A stretch of DNA of 64,000 nt from Oceanicella sp. SM1341 (GTDB lineage: Bacteria > Pseudomonadota > Alphaproteobacteria > Rhodobacterales > Rhodobacteraceae): assembly GCF_003448965.1 (NCBI RefSeq), contig NZ_QRGC01000006.1:124001-188000 (forward strand), in the 5' to 3' direction. Below, in pieces: positions 19,286 to 27,900 of the stretch. How positions within the stretch are numbered: position 1 is the first letter of the stretch; each line of letters begins with the position of its first letter. A model generated the notes under the pieces. The model was given only the letters and a program-made list of their open reading frames with translations, did no database searches and had not been told where the DNA came from. The translations under genes were made by a program, and so were the position numbers.

Positions 19286-20892
19286 CCCTGCTTTCCATCC
19301 GAGATCTCGCGCTCGACCTGCCCGCCGGGGCCGACCGGCCCCGGGCGGTGGACGGCGTGTCCTTCGACATCGCGCCGAACGAGATCGTCTGCCTCGTGGG
19401 GGAGAGCGGCTCCGGCAAGTCGATGACCGCGCATGCCATCCTCGGCCTGCTGCCGCCCAAGGTGCGCCCGGGCGGCGGCGAGCTGATGTTCGAGGGCCGC
19501 GATCTGCTCAAGGTCTCCGAGGCGGAGATGCGCGCCCTGCGCGGCGCCGGCATCTCGATGATCTTCCAGGAGCCGCTCACCGCGCTCAACCCGCTCAAGC
19601 GCGTGGGCGAGCAGGTGGCCGAGGCCATCCTCACCCATGACCCCAAGGCGCGCGACGCGAAGGCCCGCGCCGTGGCGCTCTTCGCCGACGTGGGCCTGCC
19701 GGACCCGGCCTCGGCCGTGCGGGCCTTTCCCTTCCAGCTCTCCGGCGGCCAGCGCCAGCGCGTGATGATCGCGATGGCGCTCGCCAACAACCCGCGCCTG
19801 CTGATCGCCGACGAGCCCACCACCGCGCTCGACGTCACCACCCAGCGCCAGATCCTCGACCTGATCAAGAAGCTGCAGGCCGAGCGCGGCATGGGGGTGC
19901 TGTTCATCACCCATGACATCGGCGTGGTGGCCGATATCGCCGACCGCGTGGTGGTGCTGCGCTACGGCCGCGTGGTGGAGCAGGGGCCGGCGGCCGCCGT
20001 GCTCCACACGCCGGCGGAGGAGTACACCCGCCACCTGCTCGCCGCCGTGCCGGGCCGCGGCGCCCCCGCCCATGCCGAGGGGCGCGGCGAGGTGCTGCTC
20101 GAGGTGGCCGGGCTGATGAAGACCTTCGTGACCAAGCAGGGGTTCTTCGCGCCCGAGCGCCGGGTGATCGCCGCCGGGGGGCTCGACTTCCGCCTGCGCC
20201 GCGGCGACACGCTGGCCGTGGTGGGCGAGAGCGGCTCGGGCAAGAGCACGCTCGCGCGCATGGTGCTGCGGCTGATCGAGGCCGATGACGGCGCCATCCG
20301 CTACAAGGGCGAGGACGTGCGGCTGATGCGCGGCGAGGCGCTGCGCCAGTTCCGCCGCCGCGCCCAGATCGTGTTCCAGGACCCCTACGCCTCGCTCGAC
20401 CCCCGGCTGAAGGTGGGCGAGAGCATCGTGCGCGGGCCGATGGCCTTCGGCACCTCGCGCGCCGAGGCGAGCGCCACGGCGAAGCGCTGGCTCGAGCGGG
20501 TGGGCCTCGGCGCCGGGGCGTTCGACCGCTACCCGCACGAGTTCTCCGGCGGCCAGCGCCAGCGCGTGTGCATCGCCCGGGCCCTCGCGCTCGACCCCGA
20601 GCTGCTGATCGCCGACGAGGCGGTCTCGGCGCTCGATGTCTCGGTGCAGGCGCAGGTGCTCGACCTGCTGGCGGAGCTGAAGGCGGAGTTCGGCCTGTCG
20701 ATGATGTTCATCACCCATGACCTGAGGGTGGCGCGCGAGATCGCGGACCGTATCATCGTGATGAAGAAGGGCCTGATCGTGGAGCAGAGCGGCGCTGCCG
20801 AGCTGTTCGACGCGCCGAAGGCCGAGTACACCGCCGAGCTGCTGGCCGCGGTGCCGGGACGCGATTTCTTCGACGCCCGCGCCGCCGTCTGA
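19282..20892 (+). CDS. Fused dual ATP-binding protein of the peptide-type ABC importer (DppD-DppF fusion)
   Basis: 536 residues carrying two ATPase domains in tandem. Walker A occurs twice (GESGSGKS in each half); signatures are LSGGQRQRV and FSGGQRQRV; Walker B segments are [12 protein letters not shown] and [12 protein letters not shown]. Each half ends in a DppD/OppF-type C-terminal oligopeptide-transporter extension (AVPGRGAP and AVPGRDFF). Fusion of the two ATPases is common in alphaproteobacterial importers of this class (GsiA-like arrangement). It completes the SBP-permease-permease-ATPase operon. Confidence 0.94.
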   Translation: MTLLSIRDLALDLPAGADRPRAVDGVSFDIAPNEIVCLVGESGSGKSMTAHAILGLLPPKVRPGGGELMFEGRDLLKVSEAEMRALRGAGISMIFQEPLTALNPLKRVGEQVAEAILTHDPKARDAKARAVALFADVGLPDPASAVRAFPFQLSGGQRQRVMIAMALANNPRLLIADEPTTALDVTTQRQILDLIKKLQAERGMGVLFITHDIGVVADIADRVVVLRYGRVVEQGPAAAVLHTPAEEYTRHLLAAVPGRGAPAHAEGRGEVLLEVAGLMKTFVTKQGFFAPERRVIAAGGLDFRLRRGDTLAVVGESGSGKSTLARMVLRLIEADDGAIRYKGEDVRLMRGEALRQFRRRAQIVFQDPYASLDPRLKVGESIVRGPMAFGTSRAEASATAKRWLERVGLGAGAFDRYPHEFSGGQRQRVCIARALALDPELLIADEAVSALDVSVQAQVLDLLAELKAEFGLSMMFITHDLRVAREIADRIIVMKKGLIVEQSGAAELFDAPKAEYTAELLAAVPGRDFFDARAAV

Positions 20893-20941
20893 GCCCGGCT
20901 GACGCGGCCCGCCCGGCCGCCTGGCAGAGGGGAGACGCCGC

Positions 20942-22351
20942 ATGAGTGACGAGCTGTGGAGCTGGAGCGCCAGCGCGCTGGCGGAGGGGATCGCCGCCGG
21001 CGCCATCTCCTCGGAGGAGGCGACGGTGAGCGCCCTCGCGCGGATGGAGGCGGTGAACCCCGCCATCAACGCCGTGGTCGACCCGCTGCCCGAGGCGGCG
21101 CTGGAGGCGGCCCGCGCCGCCGATGCCGCCCGGGCCTCCGGCGCCGCCCTCGGGCCGCTGCACGGCGTGCCGGTGACGGTGAAGGTCAACGTCGATTACG
21201 GCGGCCGCGCCACCACCAACGGCGTGGTGGCGCTGAAGGACAACATCGCCCCGGATGACGGCACGGTGGTGGCCAACCTGCGCGCCGCCGGCGCGGTGAT
21301 CATCGGGCGCACCAACACGCCGGCCTTCTCCTACCGCTTCTTCACCGAGAACGACCTGCACGGCGCCACGCGCAACCCCTGGGACGCGGGCGTCACCCCC
21401 GGCGGCTCCTCCGGCGGCGCCTCGGCCGCCACCGCCGCCGGCATCGGCGCGATGGGGCACGGCAACGACATCGGCGGCTCCATCCGCTACCCGGCCTATT
21501 GCTGCGGGCTGGTGGGGCTCAGGCCCACCTCCGGCGTGGTGCCGGCCTTCAACCCCGGCCAGGCGGCCGAGCGGCCGATGGTGAGCACCATGTCCTCGGT
21601 GCAGGGGCCGCTGGCCCGCTCGGTGGCCGACATCCGCCGCAGCATGACCGCGCTCGCGCGGCGCGACGCGCGCGACCCCTGGTGGACCCCCTCCGAGCCG
21701 TTCGACGCCACGGCGGTGCGCCGGCCCTGCCGGGTGGCGGTGCTGGCCGAGGCTGAAAGCGGGCCGACCGACCCGGTGGTCTCCGCCGCCATCCGCCGCG
21801 CGGCAGGCTGGCTTTCGGACGCGGGCTACGAGGTGGAGGAGGTGGCCCCGCCCTCGCTCGACGAGGCGACCGAGCTGTGGATCCAGGTTCTGGGCAACGA
21901 GATGCTGGGCGGCATGCTCGACGCCATCCACGCCCAGGGCGACGACCGGCTGCGCAATTTCGTCGGGCTGATGACCGACCGGGTGAAGCCGCTGGAGCGG
22001 GCGGAGTTCATCACCGCCTTCTCCTCGCGCAACACCCTGCTGCGCCGCTGGCTGGGTTTCTTCGAGGAGTGGCCGCTGCTGCTCACCGCCTGTTCCTGGC
22101 AGCGCCCCTACCCCCTGGGGCATGACCAGAAGCCGCATGCCGAGCTCGGCACGCTCTTCTCCGAGATGGCGCCGATGACGGCGCCGCCCATCCTCGGCCT
22201 GCCCGGGCTCGCCGTGCCGACCGGGGCGGAGGGCGGGCTGCCGACGGGCGTGCAGATCCTCGGCGCGCGCTTCGCGGAAAACCTGATGCTCTCGGCCGGC
22301 GCGGTGATCGAGGCCCGCGCCCCGGCCATCCGGCCCGTCGACCCGCGCTGA
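20942..22351 (+). CDS. Amidase-signature-family amidase
   Basis: 469-residue member of the amidase signature family, which hydrolyses C-N amide bonds through a Ser-Ser-Lys triad. The Lys is in VTVKVNVDYGG, the Gly/Ser-rich signature is TPGGSSGGASAATAAGIGAM, and the nucleophile Ser is in GNDIGGSIRYPAYCCGLVGL. No signal peptide, so it acts in the cytoplasm. It lies 49 nt after the ABC importer ATPase on the same strand and may process what the importer brings in. The sequence also resembles GatA-like amidases, but lone operon position and absence of gatC/gatB make tRNA amidation unlikely. Confidence 0.9.
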   Translation: MSDELWSWSASALAEGIAAGAISSEEATVSALARMEAVNPAINAVVDPLPEAALEAARAADAARASGAALGPLHGVPVTVKVNVDYGGRATTNGVVALKDNIAPDDGTVVANLRAAGAVIIGRTNTPAFSYRFFTENDLHGATRNPWDAGVTPGGSSGGASAATAAGIGAMGHGNDIGGSIRYPAYCCGLVGLRPTSGVVPAFNPGQAAERPMVSTMSSVQGPLARSVADIRRSMTALARRDARDPWWTPSEPFDATAVRRPCRVAVLAEAESGPTDPVVSAAIRRAAGWLSDAGYEVEEVAPPSLDEATELWIQVLGNEMLGGMLDAIHAQGDDRLRNFVGLMTDRVKPLERAEFITAFSSRNTLLRRWLGFFEEWPLLLTACSWQRPYPLGHDQKPHAELGTLFSEMAPMTAPPILGLPGLAVPTGAEGGLPTGVQILGARFAENLMLSAGAVIEARAPAIRPVDPR

Positions 22352-22368
22352 GCCGTCCTCCCCCGCCG

Positions 22369-22389
22369 GCCCCGGACCCCCACCGGGGC
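22369..22389 (+). terminator. Hairpin after the amidase gene
   Basis: Stem GCCCCGG / CCGGGGC with a 7-nt loop ACCCCCA, 18 nt beyond the amidase stop codon. No T-run follows. It may end the importer-amidase transcript or simply be GC-rich symmetry. Confidence 0.35.
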
Positions 22390-22401
22390 AGCGCGCGCCT
22401 G

Positions 22402-22413
22402 CACGATATCGTG
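22402..22413. promoter_or_regulatory. 12-bp perfect palindrome upstream of the AraC-type gene
   Basis: CACGATATCGTG is a perfect 12-bp palindrome in the gap between amidase and the AraC-type regulator, near a second inverted repeat at 22469. Position suggests an operator or activator site, but no known consensus is matched. Confidence 0.35.
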
Positions 22414-22468
22414 TGCCTGGCCCGCCGCCGCGCGAACCTTTTGCACTGCAGCGCAGGTTATGCGACCT

Positions 22469-22489
22469 TGTCGTGGCAAGTATACGACA
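22469..22489. promoter_or_regulatory. Spaced inverted repeat TGTCGT-N9-ACGACA
   Basis: Perfect 6-bp arms TGTCGT (22469-22474) and ACGACA (22484-22489) separated by nine bases, inside an AT-richer stretch just upstream of the likely start of the AraC-type regulator. The geometry suits a dimeric regulator. Assignment as an autoregulatory site is inferred. Confidence 0.35.
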
Positions 22490-22550
22490 GGACGGGGTTA
22501 CGGCAGTGGGAATTCACGAGACGCATATCGGTCCGGCGGCAGGCAGGCCC

Positions 22551-23432
22551 ATGGAGCGGCGTGCCCGGCCGCCCCTGCCCGCGCCGGCTCCGGACGCGGC
22601 AGGGTTTCCGGCGGGGGCCACGGTCTCCGAGGGGCGGTTCCGTGCCGGCGGTCCGGAGGAAGCCTGCGCGCTGGTGAGCCGCATCCACGCGCTGCCCGAG
22701 CCCTTCATCGGCATCGGGACCCGCTATTCGGGGGCCGCGCTCTCCTCGCGCCACAAGCATGCCCGCGGCCAGCTCACCTGCCCGCTCACCGGCATGATCA
22801 CCGTGGTGACGGACCGCGGCAGCCAGGTGGTGCCGCCCGGCCATGCGCTGTGGATCCCGCCGGGCACCATGCACCAGGTGCGGGTGCACGGGCCGGTGGA
22901 GCTGCGCAGCATCTACGTAGGCGCCGACGCGGCGCTGGAGCGCGCGGCGGACTGTGTGGTGTTCCGCGCCTCGGAGCTGCTGAAGGTGCTGATGGAGGAG
23001 GTCGTGCGCCTGCAGGAAACCGGCGCCGGGGCGGAGCATTTCGCCGCCGTGGTGACGCTGGTGAAGCAGGAGATGCGCAGCGCCGGGCGGCGCGAGCTGG
23101 CGATGCCGATGCCGAAGGACCGGCGGCTCTACCGCATCTGCCAGGCGATCCTCGCCGAGCCCGGCATCGCGCTGGGCAAGGACGATCTCGCCCGCATCGG
23201 CAACGTGAGCCGGCGCACCCTCACCCGGCTGTTCCGCAGCGAGCTGGGGATGACCTGCTCCGAGTGGCGCCAGCAGGCGCTGCTGCACGAGGCGATGGGC
23301 CGGCTCGCCACCGGCGCCTCCGTGACCACCGTTGCGCTCGACCTCGGCTACGAGAGCCCGAGCGCCTTCTCGGCGATGTTCCGCCGCGAACTGGGCTTCT
23401 GCCCGCGCGACTTCTGCCAGCGCGACGCCTGA
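22551..23432 (+). CDS. AraC-family transcriptional regulator with N-terminal cupin
   Basis: 293 residues from the chosen ATG. The N-terminal half carries a cupin-like sensor (HKHARGQLTCPLTGMITVVT, then PPGHALWIPPGTMHQVRVHG). The C-terminal half is an AraC double helix-turn-helix (LARIGNVSRRTLTRLFRSEL and VALDLGYESPSAFSAMFRRE). The open frame extends upstream to a GTG at 22413, with another GTG at 22506, but that region is AT-richer and holds two inverted repeats, so it is more likely regulatory. It may regulate the preceding importer-amidase genes or the convergent aldehyde dehydrogenase; this is inferred from position only. Confidence 0.85.
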   Translation: MERRARPPLPAPAPDAAGFPAGATVSEGRFRAGGPEEACALVSRIHALPEPFIGIGTRYSGAALSSRHKHARGQLTCPLTGMITVVTDRGSQVVPPGHALWIPPGTMHQVRVHGPVELRSIYVGADAALERAADCVVFRASELLKVLMEEVVRLQETGAGAEHFAAVVTLVKQEMRSAGRRELAMPMPKDRRLYRICQAILAEPGIALGKDDLARIGNVSRRTLTRLFRSELGMTCSEWRQQALLHEAMGRLATGASVTTVALDLGYESPSAFSAMFRRELGFCPRDFCQRDA

Positions 23433-23480
23433 CGCCCCTGCCGGGCGCCCGGCCCGTGCCGGTGCGCAACGGCGGGGGAA

Positions 23481-23567
23481 GCGTCTCCGCGCGGGGCTGC
23501 GCCCCGCACCCGGGTGCGTGCGCAGCACGCCCCCGGCGATTGCGGCCACGCCGCAATCGGGAGACGC
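23481..23567. repeat. Cloverleaf-like nest of hairpins between convergent genes
   Basis: An outer stem GCGTCTCC (23481-23488) / GGAGACGC (23560-23567) encloses three perfect hairpins: GCGGGGC-TGC-GCCCCGC (23491-23507), GCGTGC-GCA-GCACGC (23516-23530) and CGATTGCGGC-CAC-GCCGCAATCG (23537-23559). It lies between the AraC-type gene and aldehyde dehydrogenase stops. It could end transcription from both sides; it lacks tRNA features such as a T-loop or CCA. Confidence 0.7.
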
Positions 23568-23643
23568 CCGGCGCTCCGCTCCGCAACGCCCGTGCCGGGG
23601 GCCGCCGGGCGGGGGGGAGTGCTCCGACCCGCCCGGGGTGCCT

Positions 23644-25089
23644 TCACTCGGCGGCGATCCAGCCGGCCACCGATTTCACCTCGAGGAAATCCTCCACGCC
23701 CCAGGTGCCGCCCTCGCGCCCGTTGCCGGACTGCTTGTAGCCGCCGAAGGGCGCGCCGGAGGCCCGGGTGGCGCCGTTCACGTGCACCATGCCGGCCCGC
23801 AGCCGCCGCGCCACGCGCCGGGCGCGCTCGGCGTCGCCGGTCTGCACATAGGCGGAGAGGCCGTAGACCGTGTCGTTCGCGATCGCGATCGCCTCCTCCT
23901 CGCTCTCGAACGGGATGAGGGAAAGCACCGGGCCGAAGATCTCCTCGCGCGCGATGGTCATCTCGTTGGTCACGTCGGCGAACACCGTGGGGCGCACGTA
24001 GTAGCCGCGGTTGAAGCCCTCGGGCCGGCCCGGGCCGCCGGCGACCAGCCGCGCGCCCTCGGCGATGCCCGTCTCGATCAGCCCCTGGATCTTGCCGAAC
24101 TGCGCCTCGCTCACCACCGGGCCGATGTGCTTGCCGTCTTCCTTCGGGTCGCCCACCACGGTGTCGCGCGCGGTGGCGGCGGCGATCTCGACAGCCTGCT
24201 CGTAGATGCCGCGCTCCACCAGCATGCGCGAGGGCGCGTTGCAGGACTGGCCGGTATTGTTGAAGCACTGCACCACGCCGCGGCGCACGGCGGCGGCCAC
24301 GTCCGAATCGGCGAAGACCAGGTTCGGGCTCTTGCCGCCCAGCTCCAGCGACACGCGCTTCACCGTGTCGGCGGCGGTCTTCGTGACCGCGATGCCGGCG
24401 CGGGTGGAGCCGGTGAGGGACATCATGTCGACGTCCGGGTGGGCGGAGAGCGCGGTGCCCACGCCCGGGCCGTCACCGTTCACCAGGTTGAACACGCCGG
24501 CGGGGAAGCCCGCCTCGTGCACCATCTCGGCCACCAGCATGGAGGAGAGCGGCGCCACCTCGGAGGGTTTCAGCACCACGGTGCAGCCGGCGCCGAGCGC
24601 CGGGGCGATCTTCAGGATCACCTGGTTCATCGGCCAGTTCCACGGCGTGATGAGCCCGCAGACCCCGATCGGCTCGAGCAGGATATGCTCGCCCATCGCG
24701 TCGTCGCGCAGCGGGCGCTCCCACTCGAACTCGGCCAGCACGCGCAGGAACGCGTCGAGATGCGCGAGGCCGGCACCGGCCTGGGCCTGGGTGGCGAGGC
24801 GGATGGGCGCGCCCATCTCGGCGCTGATCGCGGCGGCGACATCGTCGATGCGGCTGGCGTAGATCTCGCGCAGGCGGCGCAGCAGGGCGAGGCGCTCGGC
24901 CGGCGGGGTTTCGGCCCAGGCCGGGAAGGCGCGCTTCGCCGCGGCCACCGCGCGGTCCACGTCGGCGGCGGAGCCGAGCGAGATCACCGCGCAGGGCTCC
25001 TCGGTGGCGGGGTTGATCACGTCCAGCGTGGCGGGAACGGCCGGGGAAACCCAGGCGCCGTCGATGTAGAAATCGGTCTTGCTGAGCAT
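23644..25089 (-). CDS. NAD(P)-dependent aldehyde dehydrogenase
   Basis: 481-residue member of the ALDH superfamily, oxidising an aldehyde to the acid in the cytoplasm. Catalytic Cys283 is in FNNTGQSCNAPSRM, the general base Glu249 in SLELGGKSPNLVF, the oxyanion Asn in ITPWNWPMNQ and the cofactor-binding LTGSTRAGIAV at about 225. The ATG at 25089 has a GAAGGAGGG ribosome-binding site; the open frame goes on to 25284 without support. Substrate unknown; resemblance is to the broad betaine/aminobutyraldehyde-type clade. Convergent with the AraC-type gene, divergent from the CobW-like GTPase. Confidence 0.92.
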   Translation of the reverse strand: MLSKTDFYIDGAWVSPAVPATLDVINPATEEPCAVISLGSAADVDRAVAAAKRAFPAWAETPPAERLALLRRLREIYASRIDDVAAAISAEMGAPIRLATQAQAGAGLAHLDAFLRVLAEFEWERPLRDDAMGEHILLEPIGVCGLITPWNWPMNQVILKIAPALGAGCTVVLKPSEVAPLSSMLVAEMVHEAGFPAGVFNLVNGDGPGVGTALSAHPDVDMMSLTGSTRAGIAVTKTAADTVKRVSLELGGKSPNLVFADSDVAAAVRRGVVQCFNNTGQSCNAPSRMLVERGIYEQAVEIAAATARDTVVGDPKEDGKHIGPVVSEAQFGKIQGLIETGIAEGARLVAGGPGRPEGFNRGYYVRPTVFADVTNEMTIAREEIFGPVLSLIPFESEEEAIAIANDTVYGLSAYVQTGDAERARRVARRLRAGMVHVNGATRASGAPFGGYKQSGNGREGGTWGVEDFLEVKSVAGWIAAE

Positions 25090-25363
25090 CTCGATGCCCT
25101 CCTTCGTCTGGTCTTTCGGGCGGGATCCGGGCCGGTGCTCCGGGGCGGCGGCGCGGGCCGGCCGCGCCCTCCCGGGCATGCGGGCGAACGGATCGGCTCT
25201 CTGGCTTCGCTCTGCGCTGCGCTGGAGGACCGGGGCGGCAGACGCCCCGGGACGGACGTTAGGTAGCCCGCAAACAAGTGTCAAACGCGCGATGGCGGGG
25301 GCCGGCGTTGCCGCCCGGCGGGGCCTCGGCTAGGGTGCCCCCCGCATCCGAGGAGACCCCGCC

Positions 25364-26476
25364 ATGCCCGACCTGCCAGAGCGCATCCCCGTCACCATCG
25401 TCACCGGCTTTCTCGGCGCGGGCAAGACCACGCTGCTCAACCGGCTGATAGCCGCCCCCGGCTTCGGCGATACCGCGGTGATCGTGAACGAGTTCGGCGA
25501 GGTGGGGCTCGACGGCGCGCTCATAGCCCGCGCGCCGGAGGACGACCCGCGCGCGATGGCGATGACCACCGGCTGCCTGTGCTGCACGGTTTCGGGCGAC
25601 GTGCGCGCCACACTGCTGCGCCTGCGCCACGAGGCGGAAACCGGCGCCGGCCCCGCCTTTTCCCGCGTGGTGATCGAGACCACCGGCCTCGCCGACCCCG
25701 CGCCTGTGCTGGCCGGCTTCATGATCGACGACGCCATCCTCAACCGCTTCGTGCTTAACGGCGTGGTGACCGTGGTGGACGCGGTGAACGGCGACACGGT
25801 GCTCGACCGCTTCGAGGAGGCCCGCCGCCAGGCCGGGGTGGCCGACCTCGTCCTGGTCTCCAAGACCGAGCTCGCCGCCGACCCCGCCTCCCGCGCCGAG
25901 CTCACCCGGCTGGAGGCGCGGCTCGCCGGCCTGAACGCCAACGCGCGGCTGATGCGCGCCGGCGAGGTGACCCCGCAGGACCTCTTCTCCCTCGCCGCCT
26001 TCGACCCCGCCGGAAAACCCCCCGACGTGGCCGCCTGGCTGCGCGATGCCCGCGACGGGCATGGCCATGACCATCACCACGAGCACGGGCACGGCCATGA
26101 CCACGCTCATGGGCACGGGCACGCGCATCATCACCACCACGACACTTCCGCGCATGGCGACGACATCACCGCCTTCGGCTTCCGCGCCCGCGCGCCGCTG
26201 TCGCCCGGCGCGATCGAGATGACGGTGGACATCCTGCAGCGCAGCCTCGGGCGCGACCTGCTGCGCCTCAAGGGGCTGGTGGCGCTCGACGACGCGCCGG
26301 ACCAGCCGGTGGTGGTGCACGCGGTGCAGCACCTCAGCCACCCGCCCACGCGCCTGCCGGCCTGGCCCGGGGGGCTCGCCCCGGAGAGCCGGCTGGTGGT
26401 GATCGTGGCCGGCCCCGGCCGCGCCGGCGTGGTGCAGCAGGTGCGCGCCTGCCTGCCGCAGTTCGAACCCGCCTGA
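25364..26476 (+). CDS. CobW/COG0523-family GTPase with His-rich loop
   Basis: 370-residue G3E GTPase. Walker A GFLGAGKTT is at residues 15-23, the conserved metal-binding motif CLCC at 71-74, an ETTGLADPAP switch region follows, and SKTE replaces the usual N/TKxD guanine motif. Residues about 229-256 are a long His/Asp/Gly-rich stretch (HGHDHHHEHGHGHD and continuing) likely to bind zinc or another divalent metal. The C-terminal CobW_C domain is present. Members insert or traffic metals (zinc chaperones, cobalamin synthesis). No cob genes are nearby, so a zinc or general metallochaperone role is more likely than CobW proper. Confidence 0.9.
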   Translation: MPDLPERIPVTIVTGFLGAGKTTLLNRLIAAPGFGDTAVIVNEFGEVGLDGALIARAPEDDPRAMAMTTGCLCCTVSGDVRATLLRLRHEAETGAGPAFSRVVIETTGLADPAPVLAGFMIDDAILNRFVLNGVVTVVDAVNGDTVLDRFEEARRQAGVADLVLVSKTELAADPASRAELTRLEARLAGLNANARLMRAGEVTPQDLFSLAAFDPAGKPPDVAAWLRDARDGHGHDHHHEHGHGHDHAHGHGHAHHHHHDTSAHGDDITAFGFRARAPLSPGAIEMTVDILQRSLGRDLLRLKGLVALDDAPDQPVVVHAVQHLSHPPTRLPAWPGGLAPESRLVVIVAGPGRAGVVQQVRACLPQFEPA

Positions 26477-26622
26477 GCGGCGCGCATGCGGACGGCGCTG
26501 TCCTGAGGGGTATGGCCAGGCGGCCGTGTGACCGGGCGCACGCGGGCCGCGCCGGCTCTCTTGCCGCCGGGCCTTGCCCCGGCCTATCCTCGCCGCCCGA
26601 CTACCCGCCGAGGAGACTGACC

Positions 26623-27402
26623 GTGGCGCTTTCCGACTGGTTCCGTGACGAGCCCGCCCCCGTGGCCCCCCGGCGCTCCGGCCCCGTGCAGGTGGGCTGG
26701 CTGCTGGCCGATGCGAAGGGCGGTGTGGTCTACGACCCGCCGGAGCGCGTGCGCTCGGCCGAGATGAACCGCACCCATGCGAAATCCGCCTCGCGCTGCC
26801 CGGCGGTGATCAACATGGAGAGCCGCTACTTCATGATCCGCTGCCCCTTCGACCTGCACCTGCGCTTCGTGCGCTCGAAGGAGGGCAAGCCCGCCATCCG
26901 CAACATGCTGGGCGAGGCGAGCCCGGTGCGCTCCTCCAAGCTCGCGCAGCTCATCCATGTCACCGGCGAGGCGGAGTGGCGCTACCGCGACCGCCCCACC
27001 ATCCAGGTGACCCTGCCCTACATGTTCCTGGCCGACGAGCCGGTGTACATGACCCAGCTCTCGGCCTTCATGCATTACCGAAAGGAGCAGCTGCCGGGCA
27101 CCATCTTCGGCGGGCGCTTCCCCATCCACCTCTGGCCGCGGCCGCTGATGTGGGCCTTCGAGTGGCACGAGCCGGAAAAGGACATCGTGCTGCGCCGCGG
27201 CGAGCCCTGGTTCTACTGCAGCTTCGAGACCGAGCCGCAGGACCGCGCGGTGCAGCTCGTCGAGGCGCAGCGCACCCCGGAGCTGGAGGCGCATATCGAC
27301 CATGTCTCCGGCGCGGTGAACTACGTGAACCAGACCTTCTCGCTGTTCCGCGCGGCCGCCGCCCACCGCCCCGAGACGCTGCTGGTGCCGGTGAAGCGCT
27401 GA
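26623..27402 (+). CDS. Uncharacterised protein (259 aa)
   Basis: I do not recognise the family. The GTG start at 26623 has AGGAGA upstream and matches the point where protein-like sequence begins; the frame to 26512 is not convincing. The protein is rich in aromatic residues and Pro, with blocks such as YFMIRCPFDLHLRF, LPYMFLADEPVYMTQL, IHLWPRPLMWAFEW and IVLRRGEPWFYCSFE. It appears to be a soluble beta-rich fold without signal peptide or membrane segment. Similar-looking proteins occur, as far as I recall, in marine bacteria and phages, but this is unverified. It lies alone on the plus strand between the COG0523 GTPase and the minus-strand yrhK-like gene. Confidence 0.8.
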   Translation: MALSDWFRDEPAPVAPRRSGPVQVGWLLADAKGGVVYDPPERVRSAEMNRTHAKSASRCPAVINMESRYFMIRCPFDLHLRFVRSKEGKPAIRNMLGEASPVRSSKLAQLIHVTGEAEWRYRDRPTIQVTLPYMFLADEPVYMTQLSAFMHYRKEQLPGTIFGGRFPIHLWPRPLMWAFEWHEPEKDIVLRRGEPWFYCSFETEPQDRAVQLVEAQRTPELEAHIDHVSGAVNYVNQTFSLFRAAAAHRPETLLVPVKR

Positions 27403-27405
27403 GCC

Positions 27406-27687
27406 TCACTCCTCGGCGCGGCGGGCCAGCGTGTCGAGGCTGCCGGCGCGCCAGTAGTGCAGCTCGCGCACCAGCCGGATCGTGGGCTTGAGCGCGAAGC
27501 ACACCGAGCCGATGACGAAGAGCCAGGTGCCGGCGGTCTGGGTGGCCTCGCGGAAGAACAGGAAGCTGCCGGCGAGAAACAGCAGCGCCGCGGAAAAATC
27601 CACCGCGGTGTAGGCTATCTCGTAGGCGGCGTAGATCTTCTGGTTGCGCTGGCCGGAGAAGCGGGTCTTCGGGTCGAAGAGTTTCAC
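27406..27687 (-). CDS. YrhK-like small membrane protein
   Basis: 93 residues from a GTG start with an AGGAGG site upstream. The N-terminus KLFDPKTRFSGQRNQKIYAA leads to two hydrophobic segments (TAVDFSAALLFLAGSFLFF and GTWLFVIGSVCFALKPTI), then a basic/aromatic tail ending in LARRAEE. This pattern fits the YrhK domain family, whose function is unknown. It is convergent with the unknown gene at 26623 and divergent from pyc. A very long open frame antisense to pyc merges with it but is not coding. Confidence 0.8.
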   Translation of the reverse strand: MKLFDPKTRFSGQRNQKIYAAYEIAYTAVDFSAALLFLAGSFLFFREATQTAGTWLFVIGSVCFALKPTIRLVRELHYWRAGSLDTLARRAEE

Positions 27688-27785
27688 GGGGCGTGGTCCT
27701 CCTGTCTGGTGCGGTGCCGGGGCGACGGGCCCATGATAGCGGCCCGGGAGAGTGCGGCAACCCGCGCTCCCGCCCCTCCCGGCGC

Positions 27786-27791
27786 TTGACA
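27786..27791 (+). promoter_or_regulatory. Candidate -35 element upstream of pyc
   Basis: A perfect TTGACA hexamer lies 110 nt upstream of the pyc ATG, in the AT-richer divergent region with the yrhK-like gene. Hexamers at the expected -10 distance (AGCAAT, GCAATA around 27809) are poor, so only the -35 match is reported. Confidence 0.35.
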
Positions 27792-27900
27792 TCCTGCCGG
27801 TTTGCAACAGCAATACCCAGTTGAATCCGTTGTGCATTGCGGCAGGCGCTTCGGCACCGCCGCATGGCGACAGAAACAAGAACAAGGGGATAGGAAGACG

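Noticed and set aside
18754-21189. 811-codon minus-strand frame opposite the ABC importer and amidase
   Set aside because: It is antisense to three well-supported genes and consists mostly of His/Arg/Gly/Ala runs typical of shadow frames in GC-rich DNA.
23481-23567. A tRNA or tRNA-like gene, because of the cloverleaf shape
   Set aside because: The hairpin sizes, absence of a T-loop consensus, lack of an encoded CCA and wrong loop lengths rule out a tRNA.
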